Positions 8,744-19,611 are shown, counted from the stretch's first letter. The stretch: DNA of 64,000 bases from Bradyrhizobium algeriense (GCF_036924595.1 NZ_JAZHRV010000001.1:124001-188000), one strand, 5' to 3'. Notes: generated from the sequence alone by a model not told the origin. Translations and numbers: made by a program.

Positions 8744-9906
8744 CGCTGCACGTGCTGACGCGTTCGCTCGATCGCAGCGCCACCATCTTCCTCGTCGTCG
8801 TCGCAGCCCTCGGCGTGCTGATCCCGCTGTCGAACCTGCTGTTGCCGGCGGGCTCGATGTTCCAGGTGCCGACCTATCTGGTCGCGCTGTTCGGGAAATA
8901 CGCCTGCTACGCCATTCTCGCGCTGTCGATCGATCTGATCTGGGGCTATTGCGGCATTCTCTCGCTCGGCCACGGCGCGTTCTTCGCGCTCGGCGGCTAC
9001 GCGATGGGCATGTACTTGATGCGCCAGATCGGCAGCCGCGGCGTCTACGGCAATCCGATATTGCCCGACTTCATGGTGTTCCTGAACTATCCAAGCCTGC
9101 CATGGTACTGGTACGGCTTTGACATGTTCTGGTTCGCGGCGCTGATGGTGCTGGTGGTGCCGGGCCTGCTGGCGTTCTGCTTCGGCTGGCTTGCGTTCCG
9201 CTCCCGCGTCACCGGCGTCTATCTGTCGATCATTACGCAGGCGATGACCTACGCGCTGCTGCTGGCGTTCTTCCGCAACGATTTCGGTTTCGGCGGCAAC
9301 AACGGCCTGACCGACTTCAAGGATATTTTGGGCTTCAACGTGCAGGCCGACGGCACCCGCGCCGCCCTGTTCGCGCTGAGTTGTCTGGCGCTGATCCTGG
9401 CCTTCCTGATCTGCCGGGCGGTGGTGACCTCGAAACTCGGCAAGGTCCTGATCGCGATCCGCGACGCCGAATCCCGCACGCGCTTCCTCGGCTATCGCGT
9501 GGAGTCCTACAAGCTGTTCGTGTTCACGCTGTCGGCCTGCATGGCCGGCGTTGCCGGCGCGCTCTATGTCCCGCAGGTCGGCATCATCAACCCGAGCGAA
9601 TTCGCACCGGGCAATTCCATCGAGGCGGTGATCTGGGTCGCCGTCGGTGGCCGCGGCACGCTGGTGGGCGCAGCCCTCGGCGCCGTCGTCGTCAACTACG
9701 CAAAAACCTACTTCACGTCGGGCCCGCTGGCGCCCTACTGGCTGTTCATGCTGGGCGCGCTGTTCATCCTGGTGACGCTGCTGCTGCCGAAGGGCATCGT
9801 CGGCACCTTCACCGCCTGGCGCGAGTCGCGGAAAGCAACGGAAAAGGCCAATGCCGAAAGCGCCGATCTCGAAGACGGTGTCGGCGAACCAAAGCCGGCG
9901 GAGTGA
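8740..9906 (+). CDS. urtC: Urea ABC transporter, permease UrtC
   Basis: 388 residues, LivM-type permease with about nine membrane segments. Family signatures include LSIDLIWGYCGILSLGHGAFFALGGY near residue 65-90 and EAVIWVAVGGRGTLVGAALGA near residue 300. It forms the membrane channel with UrtB. Its start overlaps the urtB stop by four bases, and urtD follows after four bases. The C-terminal 30 residues are charged and probably cytoplasmic. Confidence 0.94.
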   Translation: MTLHVLTRSLDRSATIFLVVVAALGVLIPLSNLLLPAGSMFQVPTYLVALFGKYACYAILALSIDLIWGYCGILSLGHGAFFALGGYAMGMYLMRQIGSRGVYGNPILPDFMVFLNYPSLPWYWYGFDMFWFAALMVLVVPGLLAFCFGWLAFRSRVTGVYLSIITQAMTYALLLAFFRNDFGFGGNNGLTDFKDILGFNVQADGTRAALFALSCLALILAFLICRAVVTSKLGKVLIAIRDAESRTRFLGYRVESYKLFVFTLSACMAGVAGALYVPQVGIINPSEFAPGNSIEAVIWVAVGGRGTLVGAALGAVVVNYAKTYFTSGPLAPYWLFMLGALFILVTLLLPKGIVGTFTAWRESRKATEKANAESADLEDGVGEPKPAE

Positions 9907-9910
9907 GCGC

Positions 9911-10672
9911 ATGAGTGTCATGGAGGGAAGGACCACTTCCGCGCTGCTCTATCTCGACGGCGTTCACGTCTCCTTCGACGGCTTTCACGCCATCAACAAT
10001 CTGTCGCTGACGCTCGAGCCCGGCGAGATGCGCGCCATCATCGGCCCGAACGGCGCCGGCAAGACCACGATGATGGATATCATCACCGGCAAGACCAAGC
10101 CCGACGAGGGCACGGTGCTGTTCGACGGCATCACCGACCTGACGCGGCTCGACGAGACCCGCATCGCCGAACTCGGCATCGGGCGCAAATTCCAGAAGCC
10201 GACGGTGTTCGAGAGCCAGACTATCGAGGACAATCTGCTGCTGGCGCTCAACGTCGATCACAGCGTCAAGGGCACGCTGTTCTGGCGCGGCAGCAGGGAC
10301 GAAGCCGAGCGGATCGACCGGGTGCTGGAAACCATCCGCCTGACCGATGCGCGCAACAGATTGGCAGGGAGCCTGTCGCACGGCCAGAAGCAATGGCTCG
10401 AGATCGGCATGCTGCTGGCGCAGGATCCAAAGCTGCTTTTGGTCGATGAACCCGTCGCCGGAATGACCGACGTCGAGACGCATCAGACCGCGGAGCTGCT
10501 GAAGGAAATCAACAAGGAAAAGACGGTCATGGTCGTCGAGCACGACATGACCTTCGTCCGCGAACTCGGCGTCAAGGTCACCTGCCTGCACGAAGGCACG
10601 GTGCTGGCGGAAGGGACCATCGATCAGGTCTCGTCGAACGAGCGGGTGATCGAAGTGTATCTGGGGCGCTGA
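9911..10672 (+). CDS. urtD: Urea ABC transporter, ATP-binding protein UrtD
   Basis: About 253 residues from the ATG at 9911. The frame is open further upstream inside urtC, but those residues do not match the family. It carries Walker A GPNGAGKTT, a signature-like LSHGQKQWLEIG (usually LSGGQ; SHGQK is normal for this subfamily), Walker B LLLVDEPVAGM and the switch His (VVEHDM). It is the LivG-like ATPase of the complex. UrtE starts three bases after its stop. Confidence 0.94.
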   Translation: MSVMEGRTTSALLYLDGVHVSFDGFHAINNLSLTLEPGEMRAIIGPNGAGKTTMMDIITGKTKPDEGTVLFDGITDLTRLDETRIAELGIGRKFQKPTVFESQTIEDNLLLALNVDHSVKGTLFWRGSRDEAERIDRVLETIRLTDARNRLAGSLSHGQKQWLEIGMLLAQDPKLLLVDEPVAGMTDVETHQTAELLKEINKEKTVMVVEHDMTFVRELGVKVTCLHEGTVLAEGTIDQVSSNERVIEVYLGR

Positions 10673-10675
10673 TCC

Positions 10676-11371
10676 ATGCTGAAGGTCGACAATATCAGCC
10701 TTTACTACGGCGCGGCGCAGGCGCTGCGCGGCGTCTCATTGTCCGCAGAGCCGGGCAAGGTGACATGCGTGCTCGGCCGCAACGGCGTCGGCAAGACCTC
10801 GCTCTTGCGCGCGATGGTCGGCCAATACCCGATCGCAGGCGGATCGATCACGCTCGACGGCAACGACATCACCGGCCTCAAACCCTACGAGCGCGCACGG
10901 CGCGGCATCGGCTTCGTGCCGCAGGGCCGTGAGATATTTCCGCTGCTGACGGTGGAGGAAAATCTCAAGACCGGTTTTGGCCCGCTCAAGCGCGACGACC
11001 GCCATATCCCCGACGACGTGTTCTCGCTGTTTCCGGTGCTGAACACGATGCTGGGCCGGCGCGGCGGCGACCTCTCCGGCGGGCAGCAGCAACAATTGGC
11101 GATCGGTCGCGCGCTGGTGATGCGGCCGAAACTGTTGCTATTGGACGAGCCGACCGAAGGTATCCAGCCCTCGATCATCAAGGACATCGGCCGCGCCATC
11201 ACCTATCTGCGCAGTCTTGGCAACATCGCGATCGTGCTGGTCGAACAATATCTCGACTTTGCCTGCGAGCTCGGCGACAATTTTGCGGTCATGGATCGCG
11301 GCGCGGTGAAATATGCCTGCGACCGCGCCAACCTCGATCCCGCCGAGATCAGCCGCCAGATGGCGCTGTAA
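10676..11371 (+). CDS. urtE: Urea ABC transporter, ATP-binding protein UrtE
   Basis: 231 residues, LivF-like. It has Walker A GRNGVGKTS, signature LSGGQQQQLAIGRAL, Walker B LLLLDEPTEGI and the switch region LVEQYLDFA. It forms the second nucleotide-binding subunit with UrtD. The gene ends 30 bases before ureD on the same strand, so transport and hydrolysis genes appear to be one transcription unit. Confidence 0.95.
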   Translation: MLKVDNISLYYGAAQALRGVSLSAEPGKVTCVLGRNGVGKTSLLRAMVGQYPIAGGSITLDGNDITGLKPYERARRGIGFVPQGREIFPLLTVEENLKTGFGPLKRDDRHIPDDVFSLFPVLNTMLGRRGGDLSGGQQQQLAIGRALVMRPKLLLLDEPTEGIQPSIIKDIGRAITYLRSLGNIAIVLVEQYLDFACELGDNFAVMDRGAVKYACDRANLDPAEISRQMAL

Positions 11372-11401
11372 GGCGTATCGGGCGTTGCGTTTGGGGGACG
11401 G

Positions 11402-12238
11402 ATGCGGACCGATAGCACGCGCGCGATTTCAGCGACGTTCGCGGCCAACCGCGCCCAGGGCGCGGTGCGGTTTGGCGTGCATGTCAAGGACGGCGCCACT
11501 CGCCGGGGCGATTTGCATGAATCCGGCTCGCTGCGCGTGCGCTTTCCTTCGCCCGAGGCCGAAGGCCTGTCGGGCGTGTTCGTCAACACCGCCGGCGGCA
11601 TTGCCGGCGGCGACCGTTTTGATATCGATATCGCGGCAGGCGAGGGATCGCGGCTGACGCTGACGACGGCGGCGGCTGAAAAGGTCTATCGCGCGGCCGG
11701 GCCCGCCGCGCAGCTCAATATCGCGTTGAAGGCCGAAGCAGGCGCTCGCCTCTCCTGGCTGCCGCAGGAAACCATCCTGTTCGACCGCGCGCGGATCATC
11801 AGGCGCATTGACATCGACCTGGCCGAAGACGCCTCGCTTCTGCTCTGCGAAATCGTGGTGTTCGGCCGCGCGGCAATGGGCGAAAAGATGCTGCACGGCG
11901 AGTTCATCGACCGCTGGCGCCTGCGCCGTGGCGGTCGCCTCGTGTTTGCGGAGACCATCCGGCTCGACGGCGACATCGGCGAAAAACTGGCGCGGCCGGC
12001 CGTTGCGAAGGGCGGCGTCGCCATCGGCACCGCGCTGATCGTGCCGGGCGACGAGGCGCTGGTGGAGCGGATCCGCGAGGCCTCTGAAACGTTCGGCGGC
12101 GAGGTCGGCATCTCCTGCTGGAATGGATTTGCAATGGCCCGTTTCTGTGCCCAAGATGCGGCCCGGCTCCGCGCCGATATGATGGCAGTGCTCGGCCGCG
12201 CCAGCGGCGTGGCGCTCCCAAGGCTTTGGCTAAATTAG
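11402..12238 (+). CDS. ureD: Urease accessory protein UreD
   Basis: 278 residues, the usual length. Typical segments are FVNTAGGIAGGDRFDIDI, LTTAAAEKVYR and LPQETILFDRARI. UreD binds apo-urease and recruits UreF and UreG for nickel delivery. It is placed first in the urease genes, before ureA, as in many rhizobia. It starts with ATG at 11402. Confidence 0.94.
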   Translation: MRTDSTRAISATFAANRAQGAVRFGVHVKDGATRRGDLHESGSLRVRFPSPEAEGLSGVFVNTAGGIAGGDRFDIDIAAGEGSRLTLTTAAAEKVYRAAGPAAQLNIALKAEAGARLSWLPQETILFDRARIIRRIDIDLAEDASLLLCEIVVFGRAAMGEKMLHGEFIDRWRLRRGGRLVFAETIRLDGDIGEKLARPAVAKGGVAIGTALIVPGDEALVERIREASETFGGEVGISCWNGFAMARFCAQDAARLRADMMAVLGRASGVALPRLWLN

Positions 12239-12262
12239 GTCTTCAATCACCCGAGTGCCCGC

Positions 12263-12565
12263 ATGAATCTCTCCCCCCGCGAAAAGGACAAGCTCTTGAT
12301 CTCGATGGCGGCCATAGTGGCACGCCGCAGGCTCGAGCGCGGCGTCAAGCTCAACCATCCCGAAGCGATCGCCATCATCTCCGACTTCATCGTCGAGGGC
12401 GCGCGCGACGGCCGCACCGTGGCCGAACTGATGCAATCGGGCGCGCAGGTCATCACCCGGGCCCAATGCATGGACGGCATCCCGGAGATGATCCACGACA
12501 TCCAGGTCGAGGCGACGTTTCCGGATGGGACGAAGCTTGTCACCGTACATGAGCCGATCCGATAG
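12263..12565 (+). CDS. ureA: Urease gamma subunit
   Basis: 100 residues and full length. It begins [17 protein letters not shown] and contains LKLNHPEA-type ([10 protein letters not shown]) and the [19 protein letters not shown] end typical of UreA. It is part of the (alpha-beta-gamma)3 urease core. UreB follows after nine bases. Confidence 0.97.
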   Translation: MNLSPREKDKLLISMAAIVARRRLERGVKLNHPEAIAIISDFIVEGARDGRTVAELMQSGAQVITRAQCMDGIPEMIHDIQVEATFPDGTKLVTVHEPIR

Positions 12566-12574
12566 GAGCACCAG

Positions 12575-12876
12575 ATGATCCCCGGCGAACTCTTCATCAA
12601 GGACGGCGAGATCGAACTCAATGCCGGCCGCAAGACGGTAACGCTCACCGTCGCCAACACCGGCGACCGTCCGATCCAGGTCGGCTCGCACTACCATTTC
12701 TTCGAAACCAACCCGGCGCTGAAATTCGAGCGCAGGAAAGCCCGCGGCATGCGGCTCGATATCGCCGCCGGCACCGCGGTGCGCTTCGAGCCCGGCCAGA
12801 CCCGCGACGTGCAGCTCGTTGCGCTTGCCGGCAAACGCGTCATCTACGGTTTTCGCGGCGACGTGCAGGGGAAACT

Positions 12877-12880
<4 letters not shown>
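12575..12880 (+). CDS. ureB: Urease beta subunit
   Basis: 101 residues, the full length of a separate beta subunit. Signature stretches are [34 protein letters not shown] and VIYGFRG. Its stop overlaps the ureC start (ATGA at 12877), so the two subunits are translationally coupled. Confidence 0.97.
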
Positions 12881-14592
<1,712 letters not shown>

Positions 14593-14640
14593 GGTTTCTC
14601 CCGGGCGTTCAAAGCCAGAACAAAAGTCCGGGAGGATCTA

Positions 14641-14940
14641 GTGATTTACGTCGTTGCCACGCTGACCGTGAAGCCTGAAACGCGCGCCGAATTCATCGCG
14701 GCTGCCGCCGCCTGCATCAAGGAAACCCGGAAAGAGCCTGGCAACATCGCCTATGACCTGCATGAAAGCGTCACCGATCCCTCGAAAATGGTGTTCGTCG
14801 AGCAGTGGGAAAACGCCGAAGCGCTGGTGCCGCATCGTGGCGCCGAGCACATGAAGACATTTGGCCGCGTCGCCGTAAAATGCATGTCGGCGCCACCGAA
14901 GATCGAAGTGATCACGCCGGAAAAGGTCGACGTTCGCTAA
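14641..14940 (+). CDS. Small ABM-fold protein (putative quinol monooxygenase), copy 1
   Basis: 99 residues with a GTG start, preceded by GGGAGG. The MIYVVATLTVKPETRAEFIAA start, YDLHES and FVEQWENAEAL segments are those of the antibiotic-biosynthesis-monooxygenase (ABM) dimeric barrel fold, to which YgiN-type quinol monooxygenases belong. The substrate cannot be read from the sequence. It lies between ureC and ureE, and a closely similar paralog follows 24 bases downstream. No known step of urease maturation requires it. Confidence 0.78.
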   Translation: MIYVVATLTVKPETRAEFIAAAAACIKETRKEPGNIAYDLHESVTDPSKMVFVEQWENAEALVPHRGAEHMKTFGRVAVKCMSAPPKIEVITPEKVDVR

Positions 14941-14964
14941 TCAAGAAAAACAAGGGATAAACTC

Positions 14965-15264
14965 ATGATCTACGTCATCGCCACCACACCGATGAAGCCG
15001 GAAAACAAGGACGACTTCATCAAGGGGCACAAGGCCTGTACCGCCGAAACGCTCAAGGAGAAGGGCTGCATCTCCTATGACGGCCATGTCAGCGTGAACG
15101 ATCCCAATCTGTATGTGGTGGTGGAGCGCTGGGAGACCCGCGACGACCTCAACGCGCATGGCCGCGCGCCCCATATGAAGGTGTGGCGGGAGTATTCCTC
15201 GCAGATGAAGACGGCGCCGACGGTGATCGAGATCATCAGCGACGGCAAGGTGGAGAAATTCTGA
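14965..15264 (+). CDS. Small ABM-fold protein (putative quinol monooxygenase), copy 2
   Basis: 99 residues, the same length and fold as the preceding gene. Aligned features are MIYVIATTPMKPENKDDF, CISYDGHVSVNDP, YVVVERWETRDDL and a shared EVI/EII end. The pair looks like a tandem duplication that has since diverged strongly. It lies 21 bases before ureE and so is almost certainly in the urease transcript. Function unknown; ABM proteins usually dimerise, so a heterodimer with copy 1 is possible. Confidence 0.78.
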   Translation: MIYVIATTPMKPENKDDFIKGHKACTAETLKEKGCISYDGHVSVNDPNLYVVVERWETRDDLNAHGRAPHMKVWREYSSQMKTAPTVIEIISDGKVEKF

Positions 15265-15285
15265 CGTGTCTTTGAGCAGGCTGCC

Positions 15286-15903
15286 ATGATCCGCGCGACA
15301 AAAGTCCTGGGCCAGCATCGCTGGACGAACGACGCCGCCGATACCGTCGTGCTCGATTTCAACGACCGGCACCGGCGGCGGATAGCGATGATGGGGACGC
15401 GCGGGCTGGAATTCCTGCTCGATCTGGAGAACGCGGTCGCGCTGCGCGGCGGCGATGCACTGGTACTGGAAGACGGCCGGCTGATCGAGGTGGTCGCGGC
15501 CGCCGAGCCGCTGGTCGAAATCCGTGGCGCCGATCCCCTGCATCTGGTCCGGGTCGCCTGGCATCTCGGCAACCGCCATCTGCCGACCCAGATCATGCCA
15601 AAAGGCTTGCGCATCCGCAGGGATCACGTCATCGAGGCGATGGTGAAGGGGCTCGGCGCGCGCATCATCGAGATCGAGGCGCCGTTCGATCCCGAGGGTG
15701 GCGCGTATGCGCAGGCGGCTCACGATCATGCCGCGCATGATCATGGCCATCATCACCACGGTGATCACCATCATCACGGCGATCACGATCACAGCAGTGA
15801 TCACGATCACAACAGTGATCACGATGATCACCATCACCACGACGAACATTGCGACCACGATCATCACCACCACGATCACTCCCATGCTCATGACCACAAG
15901 TGA
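15286..15903 (+). CDS. ureE: Urease accessory protein UreE with very long His-rich tail
   Basis: 205 residues. The N-terminal domain ([36 protein letters not shown]) and the metal-binding domain ([17 protein letters not shown] with its conserved His) are standard. The last roughly 60 residues contain about 31 His plus many Asp, far more than a minimal UreE. Such tails bind several nickel ions and can act as storage as well as delivery. The nucleotide repeats underlying the tail (catcac/gatcac) also produce a meaningless Ile/Thr-rich frame. Its end overlaps ureF. Confidence 0.96.
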   Translation: MIRATKVLGQHRWTNDAADTVVLDFNDRHRRRIAMMGTRGLEFLLDLENAVALRGGDALVLEDGRLIEVVAAAEPLVEIRGADPLHLVRVAWHLGNRHLPTQIMPKGLRIRRDHVIEAMVKGLGARIIEIEAPFDPEGGAYAQAAHDHAAHDHGHHHHGDHHHHGDHDHSSDHDHNSDHDDHHHHDEHCDHDHHHHDHSHAHDHK

Positions 15904-16618
15904 GCCCGCGCCGGCCGACGCGGGCAGCGGAATGAATGCGGATGAGGCGGCGGCGCTGTACCGGCTGATGACCTGGCTGTCGCCCTCCTTTCCGGTCGGC
16001 GCATTTTCCTATTCCAGCGGCATCGAATGGGCGGTGGAGGCGGGCGACATCACGGATGCCGCATCGCTGCGCGACTGGCTGGCCGCGATGCTCGGTGACG
16101 GCTCGGGCTTCTGCGACGCGGTGTTTCTGGCGCAGGCGCATCGCACCGCATCCGCGCAGGACGATTCTGGATTGCGCGAGATCGCCGAACTGGCCGCCGC
16201 GTTCGTGCCCTCGCGCGAGCGGCAACTCGAGACCTCGACACAGGGCCGCGCCTTCATCGAGATCGCGCGCTCAGCCTGGGCCTGCGACGGGCTCGACGGC
16301 ATGGTGGCTGCTTGCGGCGGCACGGTCTATCCCGTCGCAGTCGGAATCGTCAGCGCGGCGCACGCCGTGCCGCTGGCGCCGGCGATGCACGCTTTCCTGC
16401 ATGCCGTGGTGTCGAACTGGATTTCCGCCGGCGCCCGCCTGGTGCCGCTCGGACAAACCGACAGCCAGCGCATTCTGGCAAGCCTCGAAGCCGATGTCGC
16501 GGCCACGGCAAAGCGCGCACTGGAAGCTTCCATCGATGATCTTGGCAGCGCCGCCTTCCGTGCCGATCTCGCCAGCCTGCGTCATGAGACGCAATATACG
16601 CGGCTGTTCCGGTCATGA
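15890..16618 (+). CDS. ureF: Urease accessory protein UreF
   Basis: About 242 residues from ATG at 15890, which overlaps the ureE stop; ATG at 15884 and 15932 are alternatives. The open frame runs back to 15698, but that part is only the shadow of the UreE His tail. UreF features are [29 protein letters not shown] near the start and TQYTRLFRS at the end. It works with UreD and UreG in loading nickel. A palindromic repeat separates it from ureG. Confidence 0.94.
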   Translation: MTTSEPAPADAGSGMNADEAAALYRLMTWLSPSFPVGAFSYSSGIEWAVEAGDITDAASLRDWLAAMLGDGSGFCDAVFLAQAHRTASAQDDSGLREIAELAAAFVPSRERQLETSTQGRAFIEIARSAWACDGLDGMVAACGGTVYPVAVGIVSAAHAVPLAPAMHAFLHAVVSNWISAGARLVPLGQTDSQRILASLEADVAATAKRALEASIDDLGSAAFRADLASLRHETQYTRLFRS

Positions 16619-16633
16619 TGCGGCACACTCTTT

Positions 16634-16753
16634 CGTCGTCCCTGCGAACGCAGGGACCCATAGCCACCGGCCTCGGTTGTTACAAACGGTGTCGGCCGTT
16701 CTGCCTTATTGATAGATCACGCGGTATGGGTCCCTGCGTTCGCAGGGACGACG
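16634..16753. repeat. Palindromic element A inside the urease operon
   Basis: Two 29-base arms (16634-16662 and 16725-16753) are exact reverse complements. Each arm itself contains the hairpin GTCCCTGCGAACGCAGGGAC. The element fills the gap between ureF and ureG. A related element lies at 53015-53134. Confidence 0.85.
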
Positions 16754-16774
16754 ATAGAGGAGGGAATGTTCGAC

Positions 16775-17413
16775 ATGTCTAAATCTCACGGTCCCCTCCG
16801 CATCGGCGTCGGCGGTCCCGTCGGCTCCGGCAAGACTGCGCTGATGGACCTGCTCTGCAAGTCGATGCGCCAGCGCTACGACATCGCCGCGATCACCAAC
16901 GATATCTACACCAAATGGGATGCGGAGTTTCTGGTGCGCTCGGGTTCGCTGACACCGGATCGCATCGCCGGTGTCGAGACCGGCGGCTGCCCGCACACCG
17001 CGATCCGCGAGGACGCCTCGATGAATCTCGCCGCGGTGGCCGACATGCGCGCGAAATTTCCCGATCTCGATATGGTGCTGATCGAATCCGGCGGCGACAA
17101 TCTCGCCGCAACGTTTTCGCCCGAACTCGCCGATCTGACGATCTACGTGATCGACGTCGCCGCCGGCGACAAGATCCCCTCCAAGGGCGGACCCGGCATC
17201 ACCCGCTCGGACCTGTTGGTGATCAACAAGATCGACCTCGCGCCGCATGTCGGTGCGTCGCTTGAGAAGATGGAGCTTGATACGAAAAGGATGCGGGGCG
17301 AGCGGCCGTTCGTGATGACCAATCTGAAGAAGAGCGAGGGGCTCGATCGCATCATCGGCTTCATCGAGACCAAGGGCGGCCTGCGCCCGGCCGGGAAGGC
17401 CAAGGCTGGGTAG
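16775..17413 (+). CDS. ureG: Urease accessory GTPase UreG
   Basis: 212 residues from ATG at 16775, with GAGGAGGG upstream. ATG at 16766 lies only two bases from that site and is less likely. The earlier in-frame sequence comes from the repeat. P-loop GGPVGSGKT (residues 14-21), [13 protein letters not shown], the nickel-binding [26 protein letters not shown] and [14 protein letters not shown] are all present. UreG uses GTP to drive nickel transfer into urease. It is the last gene of the urt-ure cluster. Confidence 0.95.
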   Translation: MSKSHGPLRIGVGGPVGSGKTALMDLLCKSMRQRYDIAAITNDIYTKWDAEFLVRSGSLTPDRIAGVETGGCPHTAIREDASMNLAAVADMRAKFPDLDMVLIESGGDNLAATFSPELADLTIYVIDVAAGDKIPSKGGPGITRSDLLVINKIDLAPHVGASLEKMELDTKRMRGERPFVMTNLKKSEGLDRIIGFIETKGGLRPAGKAKAG

Positions 17414-17445
17414 GTCAAAGTCTTGGTAGGTCAAAGCCGGGTAGG
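17406..17445. repeat. Short tandem repeat after ureG
   Basis: A ggtaggtcaaag unit with variable spacer occurs twice, and a third partial copy ggtagg follows, spanning the end of ureG and the bases after its stop. A stem GCGGATTTG/CAAATCCGC (17519-17527 with 17545-17553) lies further along the gap and has no T-run. Confidence 0.5.
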
Positions 17446-17692
17446 CGGATCAGCGGCCGGACAAGCGCCGGGACGGGCGGTGCATTAACATTAACACTCG
17501 GTCCGTCGCCGCAGCCAAGCGGATTTGTCCGTCCTCGCCGGAACCAAATCCGCGCTGTCAGATTATCAACCTCTGGCCCCGCCAAATCAGCGTTAACGGC
17601 GGCCGTGTTGTTTACCTCGCTGCCACCTGTCAGTTGCGTGCTGATGAACGCTCCGTCATATTCGCCGCGGTTGGCCTTCGCGCTATTGCCAT

Positions 17693-19414
17693 GTGCCTCT
17701 GCCCCGGCAGACCTCAAGTTGTTTCCGATACGTCTTCGCCAACACGTCATTCCTGAGTAAGCGAGTGGTTCGGCTGGGCTTCATTATCGGCTTTATCGCG
17801 CTGATCGGAGTTCTGCTCTCCGGTCTCGCGGCCTATCGCGTCCACGACCAGGAACTGGCGATCGACGGCATCGCGCTTTCGCGCGCGATCGACGTCCATG
17901 CCAGCCTGGTGCAGGACCGGCTGACCGAGCGCGAATTGCTCGCTCGCGTTGCATCCGGATTGTTTCGCGCGCCGTCGGCGGTGAAGGCCAATATGCTGCA
18001 GCCGCTGCGCTCGGCGATCTACGCCTTCAAGACCGATTTCGTGATCGCGAACTGGATCGCGCGGCTCAAGCCAAGCGATCTGGCCGTGGCGCAGGCGGAG
18101 CTGAAGAGCGCCGGTTTCACCAACCCGACGATCCGCGATTACGACGACCGGCCGCTCGACATCAAGACGATCGACAAGCCGCTCGACGTCCTGATGGACC
18201 TCGAACCGCGCAGCGCGGATACGCTGGGCTTTCCGGGCCGCGCCTACGACCGGCATTCGGTGATCGGGCCGATGCTGGCGCAGGCGGCGGCCTCCGGCAA
18301 GCCGGTGGCGTCTGACCCTATACCGCTGCTGCGGAAGAACGGACCGATCGGCATCGTGCTGGCCTCCGCCATCCTGAAGGAGGGCACCGCCGAGCCCGTG
18401 GGCTTCGTCACCTTTTCCTACGAGCTGGCGCCGCTGATGCTGACCAACGACGACCGCTCGCTGTTTTCGGTGGTGCTGAAGGATCCCAATGACGCCAGCG
18501 ACGAATATGTCGCCAACGACCAGGGCGTGATCTCCTTGCGGGAGGTCAAGCAGGGCGATCCGTTGCCGTCGGTGGTGCGGACGGTGACGTTCGGCGGCCG
18601 CGACTGGTCGCTGGGCTATTATGCCAAGAACAATGCCATACAGCGCGCGCAGCAGACGGCGATCATCGTCGCGGCCATCGGCTTCGCGCTCACCGGCATC
18701 GTCTGCGGCCTGTTCGGCTATGTCGCCTACAACAATCTGCGGCTCAGCCGCGAGATCCAGGTCCGGATCGGTTTCGAGCGGCGGTTGACCGCCGTCATCG
18801 ACGAGCTCAACCACCGGGTCAAGAACATCCTCGCCGTGATCCAGTCGATCGTGACGCGCACGCTGCGCCACGGCTCCGACATGGACGTGTCGCGCGAGCT
18901 CCTGATCGGCCGTATCCATGCGATGTCGAACGTGGTGACGCTGCTCAGCGAAAGCCAGTGGCAGGGCGTCAAGCTCAAGGGCCTGTTCGAGTCGCGCGCC
19001 ATCCCGCATGCCGACCGCATCGTCGTCAACGGCCCGGATATCGCCGTCAGCGCGCGCGCCGCGCAGTCGCTGTCGCTGTTGCTCTTCGAATTGGCCTCGC
19101 ATTCCGACGAGGGCCTGTCGCTGGTCGGCAAGCACCCGCACATCGTGGCGAATTGGGAAGTCTCGGGCGAGGAGCCGGACACGATCTTTCATTTCCGGTG
19201 GGAAGAGTTCAACACCAGCGCGGCGACGCGGCGGGAAGACAGTGATTTCGGCCTCATCCTGCTCGACCGCGTCGCGCCGGAGGCAATGGGCGGCACCGCG
19301 AAGCGCTACTTCACCGACGTCAGCTACGTCTACGAACTCACCGCGCCGATGGTCACCGTCGTCGACATGACCGAGCGCGACAGGACGGAGCAGATTTCCG
19401 CACCGCTGCGGTAG
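17693..19414 (+). CDS. Membrane sensor kinase of the HWE/HisKA_2 class, stress-locus kinase
   Basis: 573 residues as read; GTG at 17765 (549 residues) is an alternative start. One membrane helix near 28-47, a CHASE-like periplasmic region of about 270 residues, a second helix near 325-345, then an HWE-type H-box ELNHRVKNILAVIQ with phosphoacceptor H374. The WxE motif is kept (W503-E504-E505). The ATP-binding N-box reads FELASHS, with H470 where these kinases normally have Asn, and the usual GFG reads DFG. It lies beside ecfG, nepR and phyR, so it is the likely input kinase (PhyK role) or a modulator. The altered box makes autophosphorylation uncertain. Confidence 0.8.
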   Translation: MPLPRQTSSCFRYVFANTSFLSKRVVRLGFIIGFIALIGVLLSGLAAYRVHDQELAIDGIALSRAIDVHASLVQDRLTERELLARVASGLFRAPSAVKANMLQPLRSAIYAFKTDFVIANWIARLKPSDLAVAQAELKSAGFTNPTIRDYDDRPLDIKTIDKPLDVLMDLEPRSADTLGFPGRAYDRHSVIGPMLAQAAASGKPVASDPIPLLRKNGPIGIVLASAILKEGTAEPVGFVTFSYELAPLMLTNDDRSLFSVVLKDPNDASDEYVANDQGVISLREVKQGDPLPSVVRTVTFGGRDWSLGYYAKNNAIQRAQQTAIIVAAIGFALTGIVCGLFGYVAYNNLRLSREIQVRIGFERRLTAVIDELNHRVKNILAVIQSIVTRTLRHGSDMDVSRELLIGRIHAMSNVVTLLSESQWQGVKLKGLFESRAIPHADRIVVNGPDIAVSARAAQSLSLLLFELASHSDEGLSLVGKHPHIVANWEVSGEEPDTIFHFRWEEFNTSAATRREDSDFGLILLDRVAPEAMGGTAKRYFTDVSYVYELTAPMVTVVDMTERDRTEQISAPLR

Positions 19415-19451
19415 GGCAAGTTCGGCGGCCTGCACTGAATTCGCAAACTGG

Positions 19452-19549
19452 CGTAGCCCGGATCGAGCGAAGCGCAATCCGGGGCCGGTCTATGCGGTGG
19501 AGGCGTCGGAAGTGAATCCCGGGTTGCGCTGCGCTTCGCCCGGGCTACG
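19452..19549. repeat. Palindromic element (gtagcccgg family)
   Basis: Left arm cgtagcccggatcgagcg... (19452-19484) and right arm ...cgcttcgcccgggctacg (19517-19549) are near reverse complements. Each also folds on itself. It separates the convergent kinase and ecfG genes. Confidence 0.75.
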
Positions 19550-19560
19550 ACATCGACAAC

Positions 19561-19590
19561 AAAAAAGGCGGCCACGCGGGCCGCCTTTTC
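19561..19590 (-). terminator. Terminator of ecfG
   Basis: AAGGCGGCC/GGCCGCCTT stem with a TTTTTT run on the minus strand, about 20 bases past the ecfG stop codon. Confidence 0.85.
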
Positions 19591-19611
19591 CATGTCATTT
19601 CGATAGCGTCA

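Noticed and set aside
15698..15890. Ile/Thr-rich extension of UreF
   Set aside because: It is the alternate-frame reading of the UreE His-tail codons and resembles no UreF N-terminus.
16620..16765. CRISPR-like repeat between ureF and ureG
   Set aside because: There are only two inverted arms, not a series of direct repeats with spacers; no cas gene is near.
17540..17566. GGAAC box before the stress-locus kinase
   Set aside because: The sequence at the -10 position (GATT/ATTA) does not match well enough.
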